Below the pieces are notes generated by a model. The model searched no databases and was not told the DNA's origin. It saw only the letters and a list, made by a program, of their open reading frames with translations. From CALMEC01 sp031376485 (GTDB lineage Bacteria; Actinomycetota; Thermoleophilia; Miltoncostaeales; Miltoncostaeaceae): a DNA stretch of 18,999 bases. This document shows, one piece after another, positions 7,441 through 14,988 of the stretch (its first letter is position 1; each line of letters opens with the position of its first letter). The stretch lies in the NCBI GenBank assembly GCA_031376485.1, contig JANMDV010000041.1, positions 1-18,999 of the forward strand. Reading direction: 5' to 3'. A program made the position numbers and the translations under genes.

Positions 7441-9194
7441 TCACCCGCAGGCGCACGAGACTTCGCTGAGCGCCGCTGTGCCACCTTGGCCGGCTTGGCG
7501 GGTTTGGTGACGCGGCGCGAGAGCAGCTCTTCGGCATGGCGGCGGGCGCCCTCATCAGACGGTGCGGCGCCCAACATGCGGCAGAGCTCGTCCACGAGCC
7601 CCTGGCCCTCGACCGAAGCGATCTCTGTCGTGGCCCGGCCGTCCGCATCGACGCCCTTGATCAGCCGGTAATGGCGTTCGGCGAGCGCAGCGACCTGCGG
7701 CAGGTGGGTGATGACGATGACCTGCCGCGTCGCGGCCAGCGCCGCGAGCTTTGCCGCGACCGCGGTCGCCGTGACGCCGCCCACGCCCGAGTCGACCTCG
7801 TCGAAGATCCACGTGACACCCGGCTCGGCTGCCGCCGCGACGCCATGAAGTGCCAGGAGCACGCGTGAGAGCTCTCCACCGGATGCCACGTCGGCGAGCG
7901 GCGCTTCGGGCAGCCCGGGGTTGGCACGAAGCCACAGCACCGCCCGGTCCACGGGAGGGTCGGCACCGTCTTGGGTCAGCTCGACGCGCACCGCCGCCGA
8001 CGCCATCGCAAGCTCGGCAAGTTCGGCCGTGACCGCGATCTCGAGACGCGGCGCGGCCTCCGCACGCGCGTCGTGCAGCGTCACCGCCACCTGCCGGACC
8101 TCGACCAGCATCGCGTCGTGCTCGGCCGCCAACGCATCGTCCGCGCCCGCGCCCGCGTCGAGATCACCGAGCGCCGCACGGGCCTCGTCCGCACGCGTCA
8201 GCACCTCGTCCAGCGTCGGGCCGTAACGCCGCGTCAGGTGGTGGTAGACGCTCAACCGCTCCTCGATCTCGGCCAGGCGCCCCGGTTGGGCGTCCAGCGA
8301 GGCGAGGTACCCACGAAGCGTTGCAGACGTCTCCTGAATCTGCGCTTCGAGGCCTGAGAGCTCGTCGCGCGACTCTCGCAAGGTGGGATCGAATTCGACA
8401 GCCCCGTCCAGTGCCTGCAGGGCACTCCCGATCAGATCCCGGGCCCCGCCGTCCCCAGACTCGGGGGTCAGCGCTTCGGCCGCAGTATCTACGGCGTGTG
8501 CGAGGCGATCGGCATGCAGGTGCCGATCGCGTTCCGCTCGCAGATCACGTTCCTCGTCCATGGCGAGACCGGCCGCGTCGACGGCGGCGACGAGGTCCTC
8601 GAGCGCAGCCCGCTCCCGTTCGGCTGCGTCACGCCGATCCCGAACGGCGGCGAGGGCCCGCTCGAGTGTGCGAAGACGGCGACGAAGCGACGTCAGGCGG
8701 CGCGCCCCTGCCACCACCTCGGGCCCCGCGAACGCGTCGAGCACCGCGAGTTGGGTTGCGCCGGCCACCAGCCGGCGGCCCTCGTGTTGTGATGAGAACC
8801 GGATCAGGCGGCCCGCGATGCTGCCGGCGGCGGCACGCGTGACGGTCTGACCATCGAGCAGCGCACGGCTTCGCCCCTCTGCCGGGACGCGCTGCGCCAC
8901 GACGACCTCGGCCTCGTCGTCGACCAGCTCCCGGACGTCTTTGGCTGGGTCGTCGTCGTCCACATCGTCCCAGAAGCCCGGCGGCAGGGCCAGGGTCGCC
9001 TCCACCAGCGCATGCTTGGCGCCGGGCCGCACGCCCTTGCTGTCGACCGGGCCGCCAACCAGGAGTGCGAGCGCCTGTGCCACAACGGTCTTACCGGCGC
9101 CGGTCTCGCCGGTGATCGCAGTCAGACCGGGCCCAGGCTCGAGCTCGGCGCGGTCGATCACGACAAGGCCGCGGATCTCGAGCCGGCGGATCAC
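7431..9194 (-). CDS. recN: DNA repair protein RecN
   Basis: RecN is an SMC-like ATPase that gathers and holds DNA ends during double-strand break repair. The 587 residues show the family order: Walker A GETGAGKT (29-36), a globular stretch with FSSQHEGRRL, a long coiled-coil region in the middle (roughly 165-390, rich in Glu, Arg, Ala and Leu), the ABC signature ASGGELSRVLLAL, Walker B WIFDEVDSGVGG and the H-loop VITHLPQVA. The C-terminus carries a Lys/Arg/Pro/Ala tail of about 25 residues that is not part of the usual domain and may aid DNA binding. The GTG start at 9194 lies in a GTGA overlap with the nadK stop. It is the last gene of the small ORF-tlyA-nadK-recN operon. Confidence 0.96.
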   Translation of the reverse strand: MIRRLEIRGLVVIDRAELEPGPGLTAITGETGAGKTVVAQALALLVGGPVDSKGVRPGAKHALVEATLALPPGFWDDVDDDDPAKDVRELVDDEAEVVVAQRVPAEGRSRALLDGQTVTRAAAGSIAGRLIRFSSQHEGRRLVAGATQLAVLDAFAGPEVVAGARRLTSLRRRLRTLERALAAVRDRRDAAERERAALEDLVAAVDAAGLAMDEERDLRAERDRHLHADRLAHAVDTAAEALTPESGDGGARDLIGSALQALDGAVEFDPTLRESRDELSGLEAQIQETSATLRGYLASLDAQPGRLAEIEERLSVYHHLTRRYGPTLDEVLTRADEARAALGDLDAGAGADDALAAEHDAMLVEVRQVAVTLHDARAEAAPRLEIAVTAELAELAMASAAVRVELTQDGADPPVDRAVLWLRANPGLPEAPLADVASGGELSRVLLALHGVAAAAEPGVTWIFDEVDSGVGGVTATAVAAKLAALAATRQVIVITHLPQVAALAERHYRLIKGVDADGRATTEIASVEGQGLVDELCRMLGAAPSDEGARRHAEELLSRRVTKPAKPAKVAQRRSAKSRAPAGDQA

Positions 9195-10072
9195 GGGCGA
9201 CCGAACTTCTCCCGGTAGCGCCTGAAGAATGACGACTCCGGAAAAATCCCCAGATGCACGGTGGCGCCCATCAAGTCCATCGAGATCGCCCGGCCGGGTC
9301 CGAGCGCGCCGATGCGTTGTCCATCGCTGTAGATGTCGCAGTCGCCGACGACCGCGGCGTTGGTGACGGTGAACGTCTCGTCACGCGCGAGTACCAGGGG
9401 ACGCGCGTCCAGATGGTGGGCGGCCAGAAACGATACGACGTAGCAGCGCACCCCCCACGAGACGGTCGGCCCGCCGATGGCCAGGTTATAGGCGGTCGAC
9501 CCGACGGGGGTGGAGCACACCATGCCGTCGCAGCGCACGTTGGCGACCGGCTCACCGTTGACCGCGTACGACAGGTCGGCCAGACGGGCCTCCCCACCGC
9601 GAAGCAATGCCAGGTCGTTGACCGCGTTGGCCTCCCCCTCCGCCCAGCTCGCCCGAAGCGACGGCAGCTCCAGCGTCACGTACTCACCCGCCAAGGCGCG
9701 TCGCACGCCGTTTTCGAGATCTCGCCGCTCGATCGACGCCAAGAAACCCACGCGCCCGTAGTTGATGCCGATGACCGGGGCTCCCGTGCCGGCCTCGCGC
9801 GCGAGGGCGCGCAGGATGCTGCCGTCGCCGCCCAGCACGAGGATCAAGTCGTCACCGCCCGGATGGAGCTCCACCCCGCCGGCGCGACGGTACCCTTCGA
9901 GACTCGGATGCTTACGCGCCTCGCGCTCGGGAACGAGCACCTCGGCGCCCGCGTCATCGAGCAGGGACAGCACACCCGGCAGGGCGCTCGCGGTAACCTC
10001 GGGCGCCTTATGGGTCAGGATCAGCACGCGCTTGACGGGCCCATTGGCCTCGGAGACCGTGATGTCGTTCAC
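9191..10072 (-). CDS. nadK: NAD kinase
   Basis: NAD kinase makes NADP from NAD with ATP or polyphosphate in the cytoplasm. The 293-residue protein has the GGDGS motif with Asp83 (81-85), the IGINYGRVGFLA segment, Asn152 in VNDLALLRG, and the DGMVCSTPVGSTAYNLAIGGP region (182-202). Residues 1-13 precede the first strand (KRVLILTH), so the true start may be slightly downstream, but GTG 10072 gives the exact 4-nt overlap with tlyA that recurs in this operon. The tlyA-nadK-recN order is common in Actinomycetota and some Bacillota. Nothing is unusual in the active site. Confidence 0.95.
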   Translation of the reverse strand: MNDITVSEANGPVKRVLILTHKAPEVTASALPGVLSLLDDAGAEVLVPEREARKHPSLEGYRRAGGVELHPGGDDLILVLGGDGSILRALAREAGTGAPVIGINYGRVGFLASIERRDLENGVRRALAGEYVTLELPSLRASWAEGEANAVNDLALLRGGEARLADLSYAVNGEPVANVRCDGMVCSTPVGSTAYNLAIGGPTVSWGVRCYVVSFLAAHHLDARPLVLARDETFTVTNAAVVGDCDIYSDGQRIGALGPGRAISMDLMGATVHLGIFPESSFFRRYREKFGRP

Positions 10073-10875
10073 GACCGGGCCCTCACAGCGTCGGTGATTG
10101 CCTGCTCCAGGTCGATCCGTGTCCCTGTCTCGGTTCCTGGCCCTTCGCAGAAGATGAAGAACTCGCGGTTGCCTTTGGGGCCGACGAGTTGGCTGGGCAC
10201 GACTGCGCGTATCCGCCCACCTTGCCCCGTGATCGCCTGCGCGACGATGCGGATGGCCTCGGCGTGCAGGAGCGGGTCACGCACCACGCCGCCCCGCGGG
10301 ACCTTGCCTTTTCCCACCTCGAACTGCGGTTTGACCAGCACCAAGGCCCGGTGGTCGCGCGTCAGACACCGAGACGCCGCGGGCCACACGGTTGCGACGC
10401 TGATGAACGCCAGGTCACAGGTCGCAAAATCGGCCGGCGGGACGACCGCATCGGCCGTCAGCTGGCGGGCGTTCGTTCGCTCCAGTACGGTCACGCGCGG
10501 ATCGTTTCGAAGCGTCCAGGCCAGTTGTCCGTAGCCGACATCCACCGCGGTGACGTGGGCGGCGCCCCGCTGCAACAGGCAATCCGTGAATCCACCGGTG
10601 GATGCGCCCAGATCGAGCGCCCGCACCCCGGTCACGTCCAGGCCGACGTCGGCCAGGGCGCCTGACAGCTTCTCGCCCCCGCGTGAGACGAACTCCGGAG
10701 CGGGCTCCACGACGAGCGTGTCATCTTCCTCGACCGCGTTGGCAGGCCGATTCGCCACGTGCCCGTTGACCCGGACGCGCCCAGAGGCGACGGCCGCCTG
10801 AGCCCGGGCGCGCGATGGAACCAGACCGCGTTCCACAAGCGCTGCGTCGAGGCGGGACTGAGCGCCTTTTCTCAC
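10069..10875 (-). CDS. tlyA: TlyA family rRNA (cytidine-2'-O)-methyltransferase
   Basis: TlyA methylates the 2'-hydroxyl of cytidines in 16S and 23S rRNA; loss gives capreomycin resistance in mycobacteria. The 268 residues hold an N-terminal S4 RNA-binding domain (about 7-65) and an FtsJ/RrmJ-type Rossmann methyltransferase domain. The linker motif FVSRGGEKL (62-70), SAM-binding DLGASTGGF (88-96), DVGYGQL (112-118), CDLAFIS (153-159) and LVKPQFEVGKG (180-190) are present. The family's K-D-K-E tetrad can be placed at Lys69, Asp154, Lys182 and Glu238. The product has the same length as I recall for the mycobacterial enzyme. Both ends overlap neighbours by GTGA. I recall that haemolysin activity has also been claimed for the family. 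Confidence 0.95.
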   Translation of the reverse strand: MRKGAQSRLDAALVERGLVPSRARAQAAVASGRVRVNGHVANRPANAVEEDDTLVVEPAPEFVSRGGEKLSGALADVGLDVTGVRALDLGASTGGFTDCLLQRGAAHVTAVDVGYGQLAWTLRNDPRVTVLERTNARQLTADAVVPPADFATCDLAFISVATVWPAASRCLTRDHRALVLVKPQFEVGKGKVPRGGVVRDPLLHAEAIRIVAQAITGQGGRIRAVVPSQLVGPKGNREFFIFCEGPGTETGTRIDLEQAITDAVRARS

Positions 10876-11066
10876 AAGTCCCTCGGCGATCTGGCGGCTG
10901 CAAAACTCCGCCGGATGTGGTCCGTCGTCGGAGGAGCATCCGCCTCTGGAGCTGTGTCCTCGCCTCCGCCCGTACTTGTCGGTATGGGGCGCAGGCTGCG
11001 TCCTCGTCCGGCGGGTTCTTCACTCGCCATACCATCAACGTACTTGTACGACAGGGCACTCACCAT
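10872..11066 (-). CDS. Small unrecognised ORF heading the tlyA-nadK-recN operon
   Basis: A 64-codon frame from ATG 11066 ends in TGA at 10872, giving the same GTGA overlap with the next gene (tlyA) as at the two following junctions. A TACAAT box lies 8 nt before the ATG, so the mRNA could be leaderless. The protein is polar and probably disordered: a short N-terminal stretch with SYKYVDGM, a Gly/Pro/Arg/Glu-rich middle, and a basic tail TDHIRRSFAAARS. I do not recognise it. A second ATG at 11030 would give 52 residues. Mycobacteria also have a very small gene just before tlyA, but I see no clear sequence likeness. Short length and biased composition leave real doubt; the overlap and the promoter are the case for it. 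Confidence 0.5.
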   Translation of the reverse strand: MVSALSYKYVDGMASEEPAGRGRSLRPIPTSTGGGEDTAPEADAPPTTDHIRRSFAAARSPRDL

Positions 11067-11098
11067 GGGGCGGGATTGTAGTCGTCTGGCCAGGAAGC
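11067..11098 (-). promoter_or_regulatory. Putative leaderless promoter of the small ORF-tlyA-nadK-recN operon
   Basis: On the minus strand TACAAT occupies 11080-11075 and is followed by 8 nt and then ATG (11066). This places a start point at or next to the A of the ATG, as in leaderless actinobacterial mRNAs. There is no Shine-Dalgarno before this ATG, which fits. The -35 region is poor (no TTGACA-like hexamer at 16-18 nt). Confidence 0.45.
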
Positions 11099-11125
11099 GC
11101 GCGCCGGACGTCGAAACGGCTGAGG

Positions 11126-12124
11126 ATGCCCTGGCTCGTACATCCCCCGGGTGCGCCACCACCGCTCGTGGAGTGGCATGGCGAGAGCCCGCCTTCGGAG
11201 GCATGGCTGACAGATGCCATGCTGGCGTTCCTCGTGCAGCCGGCTCGGCGCGCGCGACTGGCTGAGGTCGACGGAGCGCTGTGCGCCTCGCTTGTGGGGG
11301 CATCGTTCCACGCCGATGACGCCGTGCCGCATCTCGAGCGGGTCGATTTGATCCTTGGACCCTCCCACGTTCTTCTGCGTCGACGCCCCATCACAGGCCT
11401 CTGCTCCACCCTCGAGGGCACGCGCGTCGAAGACCAATGGCACCAGACCCCTGCCGGTCAGCGCGATGCATCGGTGCTCTTCCTACAGTTACTCGACGCC
11501 GCGGTCGACGGTTCGATCGAGGTGTTCGACGAGGTACGTGCCCGGGTCGGACAGCTCGAGGAGCAAATGTTGGTGGCAAACCCACCGCTCAATCGCGTGC
11601 AGTCGGAGCTCTTGGCCCTGAGTCGTCACTTGGGAAGCGTGCGGGATGGCCTGCTCCCGCTCCGCGGTGAGCTGCGCGAGCTGGCTGAGCTTCGGGACCC
11701 TGTGGAGCGACACCTGGTGAGCGAGGCCGGCAGCCGGTGGCTTCGCAACATCGAGCTGGACCTGACCAACGAGGTGCCTGCGGCCCTGGCCGTCTCGGAG
11801 GCGCGCATCGCGGGGGCATTGATACAGCTTCAGGGCGAGCGGAGCGAGGCCACGAACCGCGTCGTGCTGCTGCTGACGATCCTTACGGTCGCATTCTTCA
11901 TGCCGACGCTCCTGACGGGCCTCTACGGCATGAACGTCCCGCTCCCCGGGCAGGAGCACCGATGGATCTTCTGGGCGTTCGTCGCCGCCGCAGTCGCCTT
12001 ACTCGGCGTGGCAGTCACCGCGATCACCCGACTCGGTCTGTGGGGCACCTTCCGCACGGTGCTGCCCTGGGCCCCACGCCCCGAAACCGCCCGCCCGGAA
12101 CGCGTCGCCCCGATCGACGATTGA
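11126..12124 (+). CDS. CorA family divalent-cation (Mg2+/Co2+-type) transport protein
   Basis: A 332-residue inner-membrane channel-type transporter of the CorA superfamily. It has a cytoplasmic alpha/beta N-terminal part (about 1-100), a long helical stalk (about 105-245, with EVRARVGQLEEQML and repeated Leu/Arg/Glu heptads), a first membrane helix (about 245-266) ending in the selectivity motif GMN (268-270, in GLYGMNVP), and a second helix (about 281-303) with a short basic C-terminal tail. The family works as a pentamer. Ion choice cannot be read from the sequence. The start is ATG 11126; the frame is open back to 10976, but the added residues are not CorA-like and would overlap the minus-strand small ORF. 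The ATG lacks a spaced ribosome binding site. The stop sits inside a GC-rich terminator hairpin. Confidence 0.9.
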   Translation: MPWLVHPPGAPPPLVEWHGESPPSEAWLTDAMLAFLVQPARRARLAEVDGALCASLVGASFHADDAVPHLERVDLILGPSHVLLRRRPITGLCSTLEGTRVEDQWHQTPAGQRDASVLFLQLLDAAVDGSIEVFDEVRARVGQLEEQMLVANPPLNRVQSELLALSRHLGSVRDGLLPLRGELRELAELRDPVERHLVSEAGSRWLRNIELDLTNEVPAALAVSEARIAGALIQLQGERSEATNRVVLLLTILTVAFFMPTLLTGLYGMNVPLPGQEHRWIFWAFVAAAVALLGVAVTAITRLGLWGTFRTVLPWAPRPETARPERVAPIDD

Positions 12125-12143
12125 GCCGCCCGCGGGGCGGCTC
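12123..12143 (+). terminator. GC-rich hairpin at the corA-family stop codon
   Basis: GAGCCGCC (12123-12130) pairs perfectly with GGCGGCTC (12136-12143) around a 5-nt loop. It overlaps the TGA stop. No T tract follows, so it is an L-shaped rather than a canonical intrinsic terminator. Confidence 0.6.
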
Positions 12144-12260
12144 ATCGGCCGCCTACGAGCCGTGGCTCAAGCGGGGCGCATGGTCCCACTCCCGACCGAC
12201 GACTGCCACCCATGCCGGGCCCGAAACCAGCGTGTACGGAAGGGTCGTTTCGCCTCCCAG

Positions 12261-12283
12261 GAACCCTTTCCAGCAAAGGGTTC
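12261..12283. other. Perfect 9-bp hairpin in the convergent gap
   Basis: GAACCCTTT (12261-12269) and AAAGGGTTC (12275-12283) enclose a 5-nt loop. No T tract follows on either strand, so its role is open; it may back up the neighbouring terminator or be part of a structured RNA. Confidence 0.55.
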
Positions 12284-12305
12284 TCGGTACATTGGTGTCT
12301 GAGAC

Positions 12306-12357
12306 AAAAAAGGAACGAGATCGCCGCGAGACTCGCGGCGTTTCTCGTTCCATTTTT
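12306..12357. terminator. Strong bidirectional intrinsic terminator
   Basis: GGAACGAGA (12312-12320) pairs with TCTCGTTCC (12343-12351), and inside it CGCCGCGAG (12322-12330) is complementary to CTCGCGGCG (12332-12340). Small internal loops separate the two stems. Six A residues (12306-12311) stand before the stem and five T residues (12353-12357) after it, so the hairpin has a T tract in both directions. It lies between two convergent genes, the CorA-family gene (+) and the protease gene (-), and can end both transcripts. Confidence 0.85.
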
Positions 12358-12370
12358 CGCCCAGCGGGGT

Positions 12371-12387
12371 GGGCGTTTGCAACGCCC
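12371..12387. other. Hairpin with 3-nt loop (overlaps an alternative 8-bp stem)
   Basis: GGGCGTT (12371-12377) pairs with AACGCCC (12381-12387). A competing stem, CCGCGCAA (12386-12393) with TTGCGCGG (12410-12417), would partly exclude it. These add to the hairpins of the convergent gap. Confidence 0.5.
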
Positions 12388-12422
12388 GCGCAACTGACAC
12401 CATGAACCATTGCGCGGAAGGT

Positions 12423-12455
12423 CTGAGGGCGCGGAAACGGTCCCAGACGCCTCAG
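12423..12455 (-). terminator. Hairpin directly after the protease stop codon
   Basis: CTGAGG (12423-12428) pairs with CCTCAG (12450-12455), extended by two further pairs after a one-base bulge. It begins immediately after the TGA of the minus-strand protease gene. No T tract follows, so termination here is likely helped by the stronger hairpin at 12306-12357. Confidence 0.45.
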
Positions 12456-14237
12456 TCAGTCGTCGGTGTGATCGCTCTCGTCGTGGTCGTCGTCGAGGCC
12501 GTGGCCGCGGTCATGGTGGTCGTCTGATGTGACGGCTGCAAGGGCGTCCACGATGCCGTGGCCGTAGAAGCCGTTGAACTGGGCGGTCCCCTCACACAGG
12601 GCGTCCGGGATCGTGGACTCGCCGATCACCGGGTAGTCGACCAGAGGGGGATTCGGACAAGCCGTGTCCGTCGCAGTCTCCTTCAAGATCCGCTCGACCT
12701 CAACCGGGTCCATCGTGATGTCGTTGCCGTGACGTTTGGAGCCGTACTCGCTGACGATCAGCGCCGCGACGCCTGCGACGTGAGGCGATGCCATCGACGT
12801 GCCTTGGTTGTATCGGTAATACGCGCACACCCCGTCCTTGCAGTCGCGCAAGACGTCGGCCACATTGGGCGTGCCGTCGGGGTTCAACTGCTTGTTTGCC
12901 GCCGCGGCGCTCTGCGGGTAGGTCGAGAGGATCAGGTTTCCGGTTGCTTGGAATCGGGTCGTGCCGAAGAAGTCGTGGAACGAGCCACCCGGCGCCGAGA
13001 GATCGGTCTGCTCGACGCCGTAGTTGGAGAAGTCGCTCTTGGCGCCGGTCGGACCGAGCGACGACACCGAGATGACGCCGTCGGTCTCGGTTGGCACGTT
13101 GATGCAGGTGTTGTCCACCGGCCGTGTCGGATCGAGCGGGTCGTACGTCGGCTTGCCAAGGTCGATGGCCTCGTTACCGAGCGCCGAGACGAGCGTCACC
13201 CCATGGGCGCGAGCGTAGTCGGCCGCGCGCTGGGTGGCGTCGATGATGAGCCGCTGCTCGGCCTGCTCGGCCGGTGAATCAGCCGGGTTGGCGCGACAGT
13301 TGAACAGCCACGGATCAGTGAAGTAGCTCATGTTGACCACGTCGATGCCGTTATCGGCTGCGTACGTCATCGCGTCGAGCGTCGCCTGCAGGAAGAAGTA
13401 CCCCGAGTCCTGGCCCGCCCTCAGATTGACCAGCGTCACTTTGGGAGCAACTCCCGACGTTCCGAGCCCGTTGATCGCCGCTCCGATCGTCCCCGCCACA
13501 TGGGTGCCGTGACCGTCCAGCGCGTCCCCGTCGACATCGGCTGGATCGAGGCATGGCGCGGGCAACGCGCCACACCCATTGTCCAGCCCCGGGATGTCCG
13601 CGGCGAAGTTGCGCGACAGTTCCCGGTCGAAGTTCGGCGCGATGTCGGGATGGGTACCGTCGATGCCGCTGTCGATCACGCCGACCAACACCTTTTTGTG
13701 GCCCTTCTCCTCGTCGTACGAGCCCTTCCGCGTTGCGTGGATCATCTGCATGTCCCACTGGAGGGCCGCAAACGGCTCGCTTTTCTTGTGGCCGCGGCGA
13801 TGGTGGCCGCGATCGCCGTCGTCATCGTCGTCATCGTCCGAAGCTCTGGGAGCAACTGCGGGAGGGCCCGCCGAACCGAGGGCACGGTCCAGTTGGGCCA
13901 GATCCAGGTGCTTTTGGCGCGCGGCGAACGACCGGCCGAATGGTCGGTTGCGGCTTGCGCTGCGAAGCGGCTTCGTCGCGGTGGCAGCGCGCACAAAGTT
14001 TGCATTCCTCGAAACGACGGTCGCCACGCCGATCGAGGCGTTCTCGCGAAGCACCTTGCCGCCGGCCTTCTTGATGGCATCGCGGGCCGCCTTGACCGAG
14101 ACGCCCTTCTCGTAGAGGACGATGTACTGACGGGACGCGCCCGTGGACTTCGCCCCGACTGCGGCGACCGAGAGGATCGAACTCAGTGCGAGCGCTGTCG
14201 CACCCAGCACGAGGGCCGCGATTGCCCGTCGTTTCAT
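12456..14237 (-). CDS. Secreted subtilisin-like serine protease (S8) with Asp/His-rich segments
   Basis: A 593-residue exported protease. Residues 1-29 form a signal peptide (MKRR, hydrophobic core, AVGAK). An I9-type propeptide follows at about 36-85 (YIVLYEKGVSVKAARDAI). The S8 catalytic domain has Asp189 (GVIDSGIDGTHPD), His243 (GHGTHVAGT), oxyanion Asn355 (ALGNE) and Ser481 (GTSMASPHVAG), so the triad is intact. Between propeptide and catalytic domain is a run of seven Asp (134-140) followed by a His/Arg/Lys stretch (145-152), and the C-terminus (572-593) is almost wholly Asp and His. These may bind Ca2+ or other metals or control maturation; that is inference. Seven Cys in the catalytic domain suggest disulphides. 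ATG 14237 is preceded by AAGGAG about 12 nt upstream. Confidence 0.93.
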   Translation of the reverse strand: MKRRAIAALVLGATALALSSILSVAAVGAKSTGASRQYIVLYEKGVSVKAARDAIKKAGGKVLRENASIGVATVVSRNANFVRAATATKPLRSASRNRPFGRSFAARQKHLDLAQLDRALGSAGPPAVAPRASDDDDDDDGDRGHHRRGHKKSEPFAALQWDMQMIHATRKGSYDEEKGHKKVLVGVIDSGIDGTHPDIAPNFDRELSRNFAADIPGLDNGCGALPAPCLDPADVDGDALDGHGTHVAGTIGAAINGLGTSGVAPKVTLVNLRAGQDSGYFFLQATLDAMTYAADNGIDVVNMSYFTDPWLFNCRANPADSPAEQAEQRLIIDATQRAADYARAHGVTLVSALGNEAIDLGKPTYDPLDPTRPVDNTCINVPTETDGVISVSSLGPTGAKSDFSNYGVEQTDLSAPGGSFHDFFGTTRFQATGNLILSTYPQSAAAANKQLNPDGTPNVADVLRDCKDGVCAYYRYNQGTSMASPHVAGVAALIVSEYGSKRHGNDITMDPVEVERILKETATDTACPNPPLVDYPVIGESTIPDALCEGTAQFNGFYGHGIVDALAAVTSDDHHDRGHGLDDDHDESDHTDD

Positions 14238-14314
14238 AGTTTCGTCCGACTCCTTGGATTACCTGCGCCACCAATGCGGCGCCGCGCCGCCTCCGTGGAC
14301 GCGTTGATCCATTG

Positions 14315-14344
14315 AGGTTACTCCCCGATGTGCGAAAAGGTCAA
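14315..14344 (-). promoter_or_regulatory. Putative promoter of the S8 protease gene
   Basis: On the minus strand TTGACC (14344-14339) and TAACCT (14320-14315) are 18 nt apart, about 78 nt before the protease ATG. The implied leader contains a 10-bp perfect GC palindrome at about 14275-14284. The -35 is good, the -10 is fair. Confidence 0.45.
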
Positions 14345-14359
14345 GAGCCTATAGTTTCC

Positions 14360-14575
14360 TCATGTTTGCCCATAGGTTTCGAGGTCACCCTCCGAGGCGC
14401 GTTCGATCTGACGGATGATCCGCGGCAGAAGCTCCGTCACCGTCGCGGACGCCGCCAAAGCCCCTTCCGCGAGGCGCTTGAGTTCGTCATGGTCGACATC
14501 GTCGGCGACAAGACGCGACGTAATCTGCTCAAGCCGATCGACGGCTGCTTCGAGCTGCGCGCGCTCGTCGCTCAT
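14360..14575 (-). CDS. Small helical protein, possibly exodeoxyribonuclease VII small subunit (XseB-like)
   Basis: A 71-residue, highly charged, helical protein. QLEAAVDRLEQITSRL at about residues 7-22 resembles the first helix of XseB, and a second helix (about 28-60) follows after an acidic turn. The usual XseB features of the second helix (a Glu-Gly-x-x-Leu pattern and a run of Arg/Cys) are weakly kept (AEGALAAS). XseB works only with XseA, and no xseA is in the window. The ATG at 14575 overlaps the nusB stop by ATGA, so it is the last gene of the efp-accBC-nusB chain. It may instead be a lineage-specific helical protein that only looks like XseB. Confidence 0.5.
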   Translation of the reverse strand: MSDERAQLEAAVDRLEQITSRLVADDVDHDELKRLAEGALAASATVTELLPRIIRQIERASEGDLETYGQT

Positions 14576-14988
14576 GGCGTGACGCTCTCGTGTGCGCGTG
14601 CCACGCCCCCCAGGATTCCGTTGACGAAGCCCCCGGCGTCCGCCTGGCAGTAGCGTTTGGCCGTCTCGACGGCCTCGTCGATGGCGATCGCGGCCGGGAT
14701 GTCGTCGCGGGAGTGGATCTCGTGGATGGCCACCCGCAGGATGTTGCGCTCGAGTGGAGCGAGCCGGTCGACGCTCCACCCACTCGCCGCGCGGTCGATG
14801 GCGGCGTCGATCGTCTCGAGATCCTGCAGCACCCCGGTGATCATCGCCCGAGTGTACGCGTCGAGGACGCGGGCACGATCGCGCTCGGCGTTGGCCTCGA
14901 GTTCGAGGATGGGAAGTCCGGTCACGTCCCGCTGGTAGAGCAGAAACACCGCCTGCCGACGCGCCGCCCGGCGACTTTCGACGCTCAC
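14572..14988 (-). CDS. nusB: Transcription antitermination factor NusB
   Basis: NusB, with NusE (S10), binds boxA RNA and supports antitermination in rRNA operons. The 138-residue all-helical product has the family features: N-terminal RRAARRQAVFLLYQRDVTG, a middle WSVDRLAPLERNILRVAIHEI, and the C-terminal IDEAVETAKRYCQADAGGFVNGILGGVAR. Residues 23-45 form a slightly longer acidic stretch. The start GTG at 14988 lies in a GTGA overlap with accC, and its own stop overlaps the XseB-like gene. The efp-nusB neighbourhood is common in Actinomycetota and Bacillota; here accB- and accC-type genes lie between the two. Confidence 0.95.
   Translation of the reverse strand: MSVESRRAARRQAVFLLYQRDVTGLPILELEANAERDRARVLDAYTRAMITGVLQDLETIDAAIDRAASGWSVDRLAPLERNILRVAIHEIHSRDDIPAAIAIDEAVETAKRYCQADAGGFVNGILGGVARAHESVTP

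Noticed and set aside
9254..10534. 426-codon plus-strand frame opposite nadK and tlyA
   Set aside because: Antisense shadow of two well-supported genes, with no recognisable domain.
10976..11125. 50-codon N-terminal extension of the CorA-family protein
   Set aside because: The extension is not CorA-like, lacks a supported start signal and would overlap the divergent small ORF and its promoter.
12153..12410. Minus-strand frames of about 60-85 codons over the convergent gap
   Set aside because: They translate the terminator hairpins; such frames are a known kind of false gene and none has a ribosome binding site or family signature.
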